Shown piece by piece: positions 1-5,869 of a stretch of 12,622 nucleotides of DNA. The stretch lies in assembly GCA_964550465.1 (NCBI GenBank), contig CAZJZH010000036.1:1-12622 (forward strand). The letters are read 5' to 3'. The notes below the pieces were generated by a model that saw nothing but the letters and a program-made list of their open reading frames with translations, was not told where the DNA came from and ran no database searches. The DNA is from CAZJZH01 sp964550465 (GTDB lineage Bacteria; Patescibacteriota; Patescibacteriia; JACRDY01). Position numbers and translations under genes: made by a program. Positions within the stretch are counted from its first letter, which is position 1, and each line of letters starts with the position of its first letter.

Positions 1-299
1 GTGTGCCAACGGACCAGTTTTACTTCATCGGTTTTTTACCGCACAAGAAAGGACGACAGACGCTGTTGCAGCAACTAGCAGTCCAGGCCGTACCGGTAGT
101 GCTGTTTGAATCAACCCATCGCATCGCCAAATTACTGGACGAGTTAACAGCTCATGGCATGGAACATCGCCAATTGGTGGTGGGCCGCGAGCTGACCAAA
201 CAGTTTGAAACCATCTACCGGGGCACGGCGGCTGAGGTAGCCGCGGCGCTGGAGGAGGGGAGCAGTAAAGGGGAGTTTACACTTATCATTTGTCCGTAA
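1..299 (+). CDS. rsmI: RsmI, 16S rRNA 2'-O-ribose methyltransferase (3' end only)
   Basis: RsmI methylates the ribose 2'-OH of C1402 in 16S rRNA, using S-adenosylmethionine, in the decoding centre. Only about the last 98 codons are present; the gene enters from the left edge and the GTG at base 3 is internal, not a start. Family hallmarks are visible in order: the GFLPHKKGRQ stretch, ESTHRI (usually ESPHRI), RELTKQFE, and the closing GEFTLII strand. The frame ends with TAA at 297-299. The neighbourhood rsmI followed by metG and tatD is a conserved bacterial arrangement, which supports the call. Only 10 nt separate it from the next small ORF. Confidence 0.93.
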   Translation, partial: VPTDQFYFIGFLPHKKGRQTLLQQLAVQAVPVVLFESTHRIAKLLDELTAHGMEHRQLVVGRELTKQFETIYRGTAAEVAAALEEGSSKGEFTLIICP

Positions 300-309
300 T
301 TATCATTCT

Positions 310-441
310 ATGGATCAGAACATCGCTCAACAGTACTATCAGGACGAGGCCAAGCGCAATCGTCAGCCAAAACCATGGTTGCCGTGGGTTATCTTTGTCG
401 TAGTTGCTATTATTGCTGCTATTGTTATTGCCAGCGCCTAA
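310..441 (+). CDS. Small single-span membrane protein, 43 aa
   Basis: Not a family I recognise. The ATG lies 10 nt after the rsmI stop on the same strand. The first 23 or so residues are polar and basic (DQNIAQQYYQDEAKRNRQPK). They are followed by WLPW and a strongly hydrophobic stretch of Val, Ile and Ala at about residues 24-43 that runs to the C-terminus. This predicts an N-in, single-span membrane peptide. Codon use and G+C match the neighbours. There is no clear ribosome binding site, as for most genes here. Short size and the lack of a homologue I can name keep confidence moderate; an ORF in the opposite strand over the same bases looks like a shadow. Confidence 0.6.
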   Translation: MDQNIAQQYYQDEAKRNRQPKPWLPWVIFVVVAIIAAIVIASA

Positions 442-481
442 TTTATTGCTATTTTTAGGGGATATTGATAGGGTAGAGGGG

Positions 482-545
482 TAATTACCAATTACTAATG
501 ACCAATGACTAATTAGTAATTCGTAATTAGTAATTGGTAATTTTC
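482..545. repeat. A+T-rich inverted repeat in the spacer before metG
   Basis: A perfect 17-bp inverted repeat has its left arm at 483-499 and right arm at 526-542, with a 26-nt loop. The 12-mer TAATTAGTAATT is also repeated directly at 510-521 and 524-535. The right arm ends only 5 nt before the metG start codon, so the hairpin could affect metG translation if transcribed. There is no following T run, so it is not an ordinary intrinsic terminator. Its AATTA-based sequence relates it to the spacers at 2069-2100 and 10109-10143. Confidence 0.8.
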
Positions 546-547
546 TT

Positions 548-2068
548 ATGTCCAAATCATTCTCCATCACCACGCCCATTTACTACGTCAATGACAAGCC
601 GCACATTGGCCATGCCTACACGACTATCGCGGCCGATGTCTTGGCGCGCTTCCACCGCTTAAACGGCCAAGAGGTCTTTTTCTTAACTGGTACGGACGAA
701 CACGGCGCCAAGATTGCCCAGGCAGCGGAGAAAAAAGGCATTGCCCCACAGCAGTTTGCCGACGAGCAGGCGGCTCATTTTCAAATGGTTTGGGATACGC
801 TCAATATTAGCAATGATGATTTTATCCGCACCACTGAGGAGCGGCATGAAACAGCGGTGGTGGCATTGTTAAACACCCTTAAAGCAGCCAAGACACCACT
901 GGGCAATGACTTTGTCTACGAAGGTGAATATGAAGGCACGTACTGTGTGGGCTGTGAATCATACAAAACAGAGTCTGACTTGGTTGATGATCGCTGTCCA
1001 CTGCACCCCAACATGGAGACTCAGCAGTTGAAGGAAACCAACTGGTTCTTCCGCATTGCTGATTACACTGATGTGCTCAAAGAAAAACTGGCGGCCGGCG
1101 AGTATGCTGTCCAACCAGACAGTCGCAAAAATGAAATGATCAGTTTGCTCAATGACCTCCAAGACGTGGCTATTTCCCGTCGCAGTGTGGAGTGGGGCAT
1201 TGCTGTGCCGTGGGATAGCGATCAGACCGTCTATGTCTGGATTGAAGCGCTGATGAACTACGTCACGGCCTTAGGCTACCCGGACGGTGACAACTTTAAA
1301 AAATTCTGGCCCAGTATTCACCTGATGGCCAAGGATATCACTAAATTCCACGCTGTTATTTGGCCGGCTATTTTGCTAGCCGCTGACGTGCCACTGCCCA
1401 AGCTGGTCTATGCTCATGGGTTCTTTACCATTGATGGGCAGAAGATGAGTAAGAGCCTGGGTAACGTGGTTGACCCGGTTGGCTTGGCCGAAGAGTATGG
1501 GGTCGATGCGGTGCGATTTTTCCTACTATCAGAGTTTCCTTTTGGCAATGACGGTGATGTGTCAGTGGCGAAATTCAAAGAGCGCTATAATAGCTTCTTA
1601 GCCAATGGTCTGGGTAATGTGGTAGCGCGGGTCTTGACCATGGCCAGCAAGCACAAAGACCAGCTGCAGCCAGTGGCAGATCATCCACTCAAACCAGTGG
1701 TGGAGCAGGCTTGGCAGCAGTATGGACCAGCCCTAGAGCGGTTAGCTTTTGATGAGGCCATTACTGCTATTTGGCGAGTGCTAGCGGAATGTGACGGTTA
1801 TATCGAAGAGCAAAAACCATGGGAATTAGCCAAAACTGATCCGGCTCAACTAGCAGTAGTGCTGGCTGGTTTAGCAGAAACGTTGCGCCATGTGGGCTGG
1901 ATGCTGCTACCTATCATGCCTGACACGGCTGAGAAGATTTTGACTGCGCTGCAGGGGGCTGTGCACTATGATCAGTCACCACAAGAATTACAGCAGTGGG
2001 GCGGATTGACTGACTTTTCACAGATCCAAAAACCAGACGTGCTGTTTCCTCGACATCAGGCTCAATAA
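548..2068 (+). CDS. metG: Methionyl-tRNA synthetase
   Basis: Class I aminoacyl-tRNA synthetase that charges tRNA-Met with methionine in the cytoplasm. The catalytic HIGH motif is at residues 19-22 and KMSKS at 299-303. A zinc knuckle in the connective domain is formed by Cys133, Cys136, Cys150 and His153, the CxxC...CPxH pattern of the Thermus-type enzyme. The helical anticodon-binding domain fills the C-terminal part from about residue 360. At 506 residues it lacks the C-terminal tRNA-binding OB-fold domain found in longer bacterial MetRS; this short form is known in other bacteria. The ATG is chosen because the SITTPIYYVND start of the fold follows at once. There is no Shine-Dalgarno sequence; the spacer hairpin sits directly upstream. 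Confidence 0.97.
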   Translation: MSKSFSITTPIYYVNDKPHIGHAYTTIAADVLARFHRLNGQEVFFLTGTDEHGAKIAQAAEKKGIAPQQFADEQAAHFQMVWDTLNISNDDFIRTTEERHETAVVALLNTLKAAKTPLGNDFVYEGEYEGTYCVGCESYKTESDLVDDRCPLHPNMETQQLKETNWFFRIADYTDVLKEKLAAGEYAVQPDSRKNEMISLLNDLQDVAISRRSVEWGIAVPWDSDQTVYVWIEALMNYVTALGYPDGDNFKKFWPSIHLMAKDITKFHAVIWPAILLAADVPLPKLVYAHGFFTIDGQKMSKSLGNVVDPVGLAEEYGVDAVRFFLLSEFPFGNDGDVSVAKFKERYNSFLANGLGNVVARVLTMASKHKDQLQPVADHPLKPVVEQAWQQYGPALERLAFDEAITAIWRVLAECDGYIEEQKPWELAKTDPAQLAVVLAGLAETLRHVGWMLLPIMPDTAEKILTALQGAVHYDQSPQELQQWGGLTDFSQIQKPDVLFPRHQAQ

Positions 2069-2100
2069 TTAAGAATTATTAATTATTAATTAATAATTAA
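2069..2100. repeat. A/T-only palindromic spacer between metG and cvpA
   Basis: Apart from one G near its start, this spacer consists only of A and T. It includes a perfect 22-bp palindrome at 2079-2100 built from TTAATTATTAA and its complement. It contains the 12-mer AATTAATAATTA (2088-2099), which recurs three times in the atpB-atpE spacer. It lies inside a run of same-strand genes, so it is unlikely to be an operon-ending terminator. Confidence 0.75.
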
Positions 2101-2107
2101 CCCCCCT

Positions 2108-2617
2108 ATGCCCATTATCGACGTCATTCTGCTGATTATCCTGGGCGGTTTCGTCCTGTTTGGCTTGTGGTTTGGCTTTATTCATACGCTGGGCTCACTG
2201 CTGGGTGTACTGCTGGGGGCTTGGCTGGCTGGCCGCTGGTATGACAACGTGGCCGAGTGGGGGCAGTTTCTGTGGGGCAATGGTGATATCGGCTATGTCA
2301 TTTCTTTTATTTTGATTCTGATCTTGGTCAATCGAGTAGTCGGACTGATCTTTTACTTTTTTGATCGAGTCTTTGAGGTGGTGGCCTGGCTGCCGTTTCT
2401 CAATGGTATTAACCGGCTGACCGGCGCGGTGCTGGGCTTTATCGAAGGCACCTTTAGCATCGGCTTAGTCTTATTTTTCTTAGCTCGTTACCCGATTAAT
2501 CAGTGGATTAGTGACCAGCTGATCGGCTCCACCCTGGCGCACTGGTTTATCGGTATTACTCAGTTTATCGCGCCGCTGTTACCGGCTATCGTCCGGCAAC
2601 TAGAAGCAGTTATCTAG
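2108..2617 (+). CDS. CvpA-family membrane protein
   Basis: A 169-residue, very hydrophobic protein with four predicted membrane segments at about residues 3-25, 28-42, 58-86 and 100-128. The opening MPIIDVILLIILGGFVLFG, the early Gly-rich second segment and the mid-protein NR(V/L) loop are the pattern of the CvpA (colicin V production) family. That family is widespread, its exact biochemical role is unclear, and it has been linked to envelope homeostasis. The start ATG follows a CCCCCCT run rather than a Shine-Dalgarno sequence. The gene ends 3 nt before tatD, so the two are very likely co-transcribed. Confidence 0.8.
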   Translation: MPIIDVILLIILGGFVLFGLWFGFIHTLGSLLGVLLGAWLAGRWYDNVAEWGQFLWGNGDIGYVISFILILILVNRVVGLIFYFFDRVFEVVAWLPFLNGINRLTGAVLGFIEGTFSIGLVLFFLARYPINQWISDQLIGSTLAHWFIGITQFIAPLLPAIVRQLEAVI

Positions 2618-2620
2618 TCC

Positions 2621-3490
2621 ATGCGCTGTTACGACACCCATTGTCACCCCAATTTCGCCGCCTATCGTGATGATGTCACCGCGGTGATTGATCGATCGCT
2701 GGCCCAAGGGGTCGGCATGATTGTGGTGGGCACTAATTACAAAACTAGTCAGGAAGCCATGGCGCTAGCCCAGCAGTACGACGGAGTCTATGCGGCGGTG
2801 GGGATTCACCCCATTCACACCATTGGTGATATTACGGAGAGTGACACCATTGATGGTAAAGACTACACCTTTACTACCAAGCAGGAACAGTTTGATGCTC
2901 AGCGCTATGAGCAGCTGATTAGTAGTTCAGATAAAATAGTGGCCATTGGTGAGGTAGGGTTGGATTACTATCGGCTGGAAGAACGTGACACAGACATCAG
3001 TCAGGCTGACGCCGACCAGCGTCAGACACTGGAAGGGTTTTTACAGTTAGCCAGGCAGCACGATCTGCCGGTGATATTTCATTGCCGCGGCAGTAAGGAT
3101 GATCCGTACCAGGCCTATGATCAATTGCTCGATATCATTGCACAACACCAACAGCAGCAGGCTGTGCGTGGCGTGGTCCACTGTTTTGGTGGTAGTTTTG
3201 CCCAGGCCCAACGAGCCATGGCTATGGGGCTATATGTTGGTGTAACGGGTATTGTGACCTTTAAAAAAGCAGCGGAACTACAGCGGATTGCTACCGAATT
3301 ACCACTGGAGCAGCTGCTGATTGAAACTGACGCGCCCTTCCTAGCACCAGAGCCACACCGGGGCAAGCGTAATGAGCCGGCCTATGTGCTGCAGGTGGCT
3401 GAGCGGCTAGCTCAGTTGCGAGGTATGGATGTGGCAGAAGTGGTGGCGGTGACGACGGCCAATGCGCGGAAATTATTTGGAGTAAAATAG
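2621..3490 (+). CDS. tatD: TatD-family metal-dependent hydrolase (DNase)
   Basis: A 289-residue TIM-barrel amidohydrolase-fold enzyme of the TatD/YcfH/YabD family, which are divalent-metal nucleases acting on DNA ends (3'-5' exonuclease activity in E. coli TatD). All the metal ligands are in place: His7 and His9 in the DTHCHP motif, Glu111 in GEVGLDY, His154 in FHCRG, His187 in VVHCFGG and Asp237 in ETDAPF. There is an extra polar loop of about 25 residues (near 70-95) before the GEVGLDY strand. The tatD gene near metG is a conserved bacterial pairing. The next gene starts one base after its stop. Confidence 0.93.
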   Translation: MRCYDTHCHPNFAAYRDDVTAVIDRSLAQGVGMIVVGTNYKTSQEAMALAQQYDGVYAAVGIHPIHTIGDITESDTIDGKDYTFTTKQEQFDAQRYEQLISSSDKIVAIGEVGLDYYRLEERDTDISQADADQRQTLEGFLQLARQHDLPVIFHCRGSKDDPYQAYDQLLDIIAQHQQQQAVRGVVHCFGGSFAQAQRAMAMGLYVGVTGIVTFKKAAELQRIATELPLEQLLIETDAPFLAPEPHRGKRNEPAYVLQVAERLAQLRGMDVAEVVAVTTANARKLFGVK

Positions 3491-3491
3491 T

Positions 3492-3884
3492 ATGTTTATA
3501 TCAGAGTGGATACTTTATTTGGAAGCAGGGTTGTGCGCAGCATTCGGGTTAGCCAGTGTTGTTGGTGTTGTTGTTACAGAGGGCTTGGAACTATATCATG
3601 CCGCGCCACGTTATTCTGAAGAACTAGTGCCCGTGATCTTGATTGCTTTTCTGTTTGTATTGGCGTGGTTCATTGGTTTTATACTGATCGTACTGATGAT
3701 GGGCACAGCTGTTTGGGCCAGTTACTCGCTACTGCGTAAATGGATAGAAAAACAGGGTATTATACTGCACTGGCGGTGGGTGTTGTGCGGCTTGATAATC
3801 AGCGCTTTGGTAGCGCTGATAGTGATTGTCAGCCAGAGCCAGGCTCCCTTTGGAGACTGGGCGGTATGTAGTTTTGATGGGTAA
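3492..3884 (+). CDS. Integral membrane protein of unknown function, 130 aa
   Basis: I do not recognise a family. The protein has three hydrophobic segments: about 5-31, 46-79 (long, ending MMGTAVWASYSLL) and 97-114. A short basic loop (RKWIEKQG) lies between the second and third. It starts one base after tatD and its TAA overlaps the next ATG (TAATG), so it is embedded in an operon with tatD and the acetyltransferase. Base composition is like its neighbours except for slightly fewer G/C-ending codons. Confidence 0.7.
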   Translation: MFISEWILYLEAGLCAAFGLASVVGVVVTEGLELYHAAPRYSEELVPVILIAFLFVLAWFIGFILIVLMMGTAVWASYSLLRKWIEKQGIILHWRWVLCGLIISALVALIVIVSQSQAPFGDWAVCSFDG

Positions 3885-4372
3885 TGCTAGACAGTAGTAA
3901 CATAATAATTATGACCATTCGACCAGCTAGCGCAGCAGATCAGCCGGTGATACAAACTATGAAAGAATCCTTGCAGCTCTACCGAGAGGGTATTTTTGGG
4001 TCAGACAATAAGGCCTTTCATCAGCGCATAGTACCTCGGCAACCACTAACGAAGGAGGATATATCAGGCGGATTAATTTTTGTGGCTGAGGCTGATGCTG
4101 CGGTTATTGGTTTTATCGCAGGCAGCATCCACCAGCGGCCAGACTATCAGCTCAGTCAGTTAGGCTGTCTGGATGATTTATTTGTTGAGCCAGCAGCGCG
4201 CGGGCACGGTGTGGCGCAGGCATTGCTAGCAGCTTTAGAGCAAGCATTTGCCCAGCGTGGTGTCGACCACATGACTGTGCACACAGATTCGGAGAATGAA
4301 TTGTCGCAACAGTTTTATCACGCCGCGGGTTTTAGGCCGGTGACAGTGGAGTTGTGGAAGAAGTTGTCATAG
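3884..4372 (+). CDS. GNAT-family N-acetyltransferase
   Basis: Transfers an acetyl group from acetyl-CoA to an amine; the substrate cannot be read from the sequence. The acetyl-CoA-binding motif A is clear: DDLFVEPAARGHGVAQALL, with the RGxGxA pyrophosphate loop at residues 106-111. The C-terminal FYHAAGF (144-150) is the typical motif B. The ATG at 3884 overlaps the stop of the upstream gene (TAATG), which suggests coupled translation. An in-frame ATG at 3911 (residue 10) begins MTIRPASAADQ, the usual first strand of the fold, and is an equally good start; it would shorten the protein to 153 residues. A strong terminator follows. Confidence 0.87.
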   Translation: MLDSSNIIIMTIRPASAADQPVIQTMKESLQLYREGIFGSDNKAFHQRIVPRQPLTKEDISGGLIFVAEADAAVIGFIAGSIHQRPDYQLSQLGCLDDLFVEPAARGHGVAQALLAALEQAFAQRGVDHMTVHTDSENELSQQFYHAAGFRPVTVELWKKLS

Positions 4373-4376
4373 TAAT

Positions 4377-4404
4377 AAAAAAAGACCCGCCGCGGCGGGT
4401 CTTT
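4377..4404. terminator. Bidirectional intrinsic terminator between convergent genes
   Basis: A perfect palindrome occupies 4381-4404, with arms 4381-4392 and 4393-4404 and a GC-rich core of CCCGCCGCGGCGGG. The A run at 4377-4383 gives a strong U tract on the minus-strand transcript, so it best terminates the - strand gene pair ending at 4416. On the + strand the U tract is short (TTT then GG TTT), so it also ends the acetyltransferase operon but less classically. Confidence 0.92.
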
Positions 4405-4415
4405 GGTTTGCGTGA

Positions 4416-4676
4416 TCAATGGATCTGCATGATGCTGACGTTGAATTGTGGCGCCAGGTCTTTGATGGCTCGAGCTACTTGGTTCAGGGTTTTGGCTCGA
4501 CCCAAGGCTTTGACGATAACCAGGCCGCGGCCGTAGTGCCAATCAACGCGGGCACGAGCCTGTGCGGCTACCGTTTGGACAAAGGCCTCAGCCTCTACCG
4601 CCCGGGCGTCGAGCGTAGCGATGTGCAGCCCCCTTTTAAAGACTCGTTTCTTGCAAGGTAGTAGTTTACGAAGCAT
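4416..4676 (-). CDS. Basic hypothetical protein, 86 aa
   Basis: I do not recognise this protein. It is a small basic protein starting MLRKLLPCKKRVFKRG. Its middle is predicted helical (AVEAEAFVQTVAAQARARV), followed by a beta-like GLVIVKAL and a second helix (NQVARAIKDLA). The ATG at 4676-4674 is chosen because a perfect AAGGAG (minus strand, 4688-4683) lies 6 nt before it, and because it overlaps the end of the upstream - strand gene by 11 nt, typical of coupled translation. A longer reading to 5066 in this frame overlaps the partner gene and is rejected. The terminator at 4377-4404 follows the stop directly. Confidence 0.72.
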   Translation of the reverse strand: MLRKLLPCKKRVFKRGLHIATLDARAVEAEAFVQTVAAQARARVDWHYGRGLVIVKALGRAKTLNQVARAIKDLAPQFNVSIMQIH

Positions 4677-5076
4677 GCTGTTCTCCTTGGGGTAATTCAG
4701 TGATAACGTAGTAGGGCATGCCTTCGGGTAGTTTGTGCCAGTTTTGTCGTGACACTGGGCAAGTAACCATACCGGTGGCCATACCGAGCATGAAGAGCTG
4801 GTCCATGCAGCCGTGTAGACCGGTCCACAAATTACCATGCTTGTCGTAGCAAGCTCCCAGGAAAGAGGCACCACCGCCGACTGATTGCTTAAAGTCATCC
4901 GATAGTTCATCCAGTAAAGCGGCGATTTCTGGCGTGTGTTGCTCAAGCCGGCCAGGGTGAAAGCCGACAGTGTGTTGGATACCTTCAGCTTCGACACAGT
5001 TAGTGGTATCTTCACCTGCTGCAAATAAGCAATCTTCGAAAATTTCTTCAACGCGGTCTTGTTCAAGCTTGGGCAC
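4666..5076 (-). CDS. Conserved hypothetical protein with a GGGxSFLxAC / WTGLH / GMPYYV pattern
   Basis: About 136 residues. The central part (VGGGASFLGACYDKHG, then WTGLHGCMDQLFMLGMATG, then CPVSRQNWHKLPEGMPYYV) resembles a widespread family of bacterial proteins of unknown function as I remember it; no activity is assigned. It is acidic at the N-terminus and Cys-rich (six cysteines). The longest frame starts at GTG 5085, but that GTG is part of the AAGGAG Shine-Dalgarno sequence itself. The in-frame GTG at 5076 lies 8 nt after AAGGAG and is the better start. It overlaps the 86-residue gene downstream by 11 nt, so the two form one operon. Confidence 0.78.
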   Translation of the reverse strand: MPKLEQDRVEEIFEDCLFAAGEDTTNCVEAEGIQHTVGFHPGRLEQHTPEIAALLDELSDDFKQSVGGGASFLGACYDKHGNLWTGLHGCMDQLFMLGMATGMVTCPVSRQNWHKLPEGMPYYVITELPQGEQHAS

Positions 5077-5084
5077 GATAGTCA

Positions 5085-5090
5085 CTCCTT
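5085..5090 (-). promoter_or_regulatory. Ribosome binding site AAGGAG that decides the start of the - strand gene
   Basis: On the minus strand AAGGAG runs from 5090 to 5085, with 8 nt to the GTG at 5076. The upstream GTG at 5085 shares its G with the site and so cannot be used with it. A second AAGGAG (4688-4683) serves the following gene. Confidence 0.75.
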
Positions 5091-5121
5091 ATGTGGTTGC
5101 ACGGTCTGAGTGCAGGCTGTA

Positions 5122-5152
5122 TTGTGTAAGGTGCGTATGAGTTTGATATAAT
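5122..5152 (+). promoter_or_regulatory. Extended -10 promoter for the NUDIX gene
   Basis: TATAAT at 5147-5152 is preceded by TGA, making a full TGnTATAAT extended -10. A weak -35 (TTGTGT, 5122-5127) lies 19 nt upstream. The predicted start of transcription is near 5159, leaving a leader of about 25 nt before the ATG at 5184. The -10 overlaps that of the opposing promoter. Confidence 0.65.
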
Positions 5153-5174
5153 CATGTTTTAATACTCGTGTCAA
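5146..5174 (-). promoter_or_regulatory. Promoter for the divergent - strand gene pair
   Basis: Reading the minus strand, a consensus -35 TTGACA (5174-5169) is followed after exactly 17 nt by TTATAT (5151-5146). Transcription would start near 5139, about 60 nt before the GTG at 5076. Its -10 occupies five of the same base pairs as the NUDIX -10, so the two promoters should exclude each other. Confidence 0.65.
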
Positions 5175-5183
5175 TGACCCTCT

Positions 5184-5627
5184 ATGTCCACTCCAGACCG
5201 TTTCCGTATCTACATTGCCGCTTTCTTGGTGCTACAAAAAGACAACCAAGTGCTGTTGCAGCGCCGTTACCAGACCGGTTGGCAGGATGGTAACTACAGC
5301 TTGGTGTCCGGTCACTTTGAGGGTAATGAAACTGCGGCGGAGTGTATAATCCGCGAAGCGGCCGAAGAGATCGGCATTAGTCTGCAGCCGGCTGACCTGA
5401 CGGTGGCGCATATGATGCACTACCGCGCCGCTGACCGAGAGTATATCTATGTCTTTCTAACAGCCCAGCAGTGGCAGGGGCAGATTGTCAATCAAGAGCC
5501 GGACAAGTGTGATCAGCTCAGTTGGCAGCCGCTGGACCAGCTGCCGGACAATGTGATTGAGCCGGTCCGTCGAGCCCTGGAGGATATTGAGCGGGGAGTG
5601 TGGTATAGTCAGGTGGGGTTTGTATAA
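5184..5627 (+). CDS. NUDIX-family hydrolase
   Basis: A 147-residue pyrophosphohydrolase that cleaves nucleoside diphosphates linked to another moiety; MutT-like or RppH-like substrates are possible but not readable. The NUDIX box is complete: Gly43, Glu49, Arg57-Glu58, Glu61-Glu62 and Gly64 in GHFEGNETAAECIIREAAEE, matching GX5EX7REUXEEXGU. The first strand (YIAAFLVLQKDNQVLLQRR) is typical. It has its own promoter 30-60 nt upstream and no Shine-Dalgarno sequence. It is the last gene with host-like composition before the A+T-rich island, and no terminator follows directly. Confidence 0.92.
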   Translation: MSTPDRFRIYIAAFLVLQKDNQVLLQRRYQTGWQDGNYSLVSGHFEGNETAAECIIREAAEEIGISLQPADLTVAHMMHYRAADREYIYVFLTAQQWQGQIVNQEPDKCDQLSWQPLDQLPDNVIEPVRRALEDIERGVWYSQVGFV

Positions 5628-5675
5628 CCTACCATTATTAGTTTGAATTCTGTATATAGTGCGTATAATAATGAT

Positions 5676-5770
5676 TTGTCCGACATGCACTTTTCTTCCT
5701 CTTTTTTTTCTTGCCTCGCTACACTTCATGAATAATAAGTAACAAAACAAAATTTTTTCAGTTTTCTATT
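5676..5770 (+). repeat. Left inverted-repeat arm of the methyltransferase/ATPase island
   Basis: This stretch is repeated in inverted orientation at 8594-8740. Shared blocks, from the outside in, are TTGTCCGAC (5676-5684 against 8740-8732), a T/C-rich run, TTGCCTCGC (5711-5719 against 8653-8645), a short A/T block, and a perfect 19-bp block (5742-5760 against 8623-8605) starting ACAAAACAAAA. The left arm lacks about 50 nt present in the right arm. Blocks of this size in the same order cannot easily be chance. Confidence 0.82.
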
Positions 5771-5783
5771 AGGGGAAATATGG

Positions 5784-5809
5784 CGTCCTGCCGTATTCTC
5801 AGCAGGACG
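5784..5809 (+). promoter_or_regulatory. Hairpin in the leader of the methyltransferase gene
   Basis: CGTCCTGC (5784-5791) and GCAGGACG (5802-5809) form an 8-bp stem with a 10-nt loop, followed by ATTTTAT. It could be a weak terminator or an operator upstream of the methyltransferase. A 12-codon ORF (5780-5818) overlaps it and may be meaningless. The rest of the 5628-5869 spacer is the repeat arm and A/T-rich sequence. Confidence 0.45.
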
Positions 5810-5838
5810 ATTTTATAGATTATATGCTCAAGATCCTG

Positions 5839-5844
5839 TATAAT
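5839..5844 (+). promoter_or_regulatory. Probable -10 box of the methyltransferase promoter
   Basis: A perfect TATAAT lies 25 nt before the ATG at 5870. No good -35 is visible at 16-18 nt upstream, and there is no Shine-Dalgarno sequence before the start. A second TATAAT at 5664-5669, just outside the left repeat arm and 16 nt after TTTGAA, could give a longer transcript beginning at the repeat edge. Confidence 0.45.
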
Positions 5845-5869
5845 TTAAGAAAATAAACCTGTCACTTAT

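Noticed and set aside
482..545. Direct repeats before metG as a small CRISPR array
   Set aside because: Period of only 14 nt, no spacers, A/T-only repeat and no cas genes.
286..579. Minus-strand 97-residue frame over the rsmI-metG spacer
   Set aside because: It runs antisense over the small membrane ORF and the A+T-rich inverted repeat; its composition follows the repeat.
4419..4661. Plus-strand 80-residue frame opposite the small basic protein
   Set aside because: Antisense to a gene with a good ribosome binding site and terminator; no start signal and no recognisable pattern.
4677..5066. Long minus-strand frame extending the 86-residue gene to 216 residues
   Set aside because: It overlaps the 136-residue conserved gene in another frame, and the internal ATG at 4676 has a perfect AAGGAG. 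The upstream half has no recognisable content.
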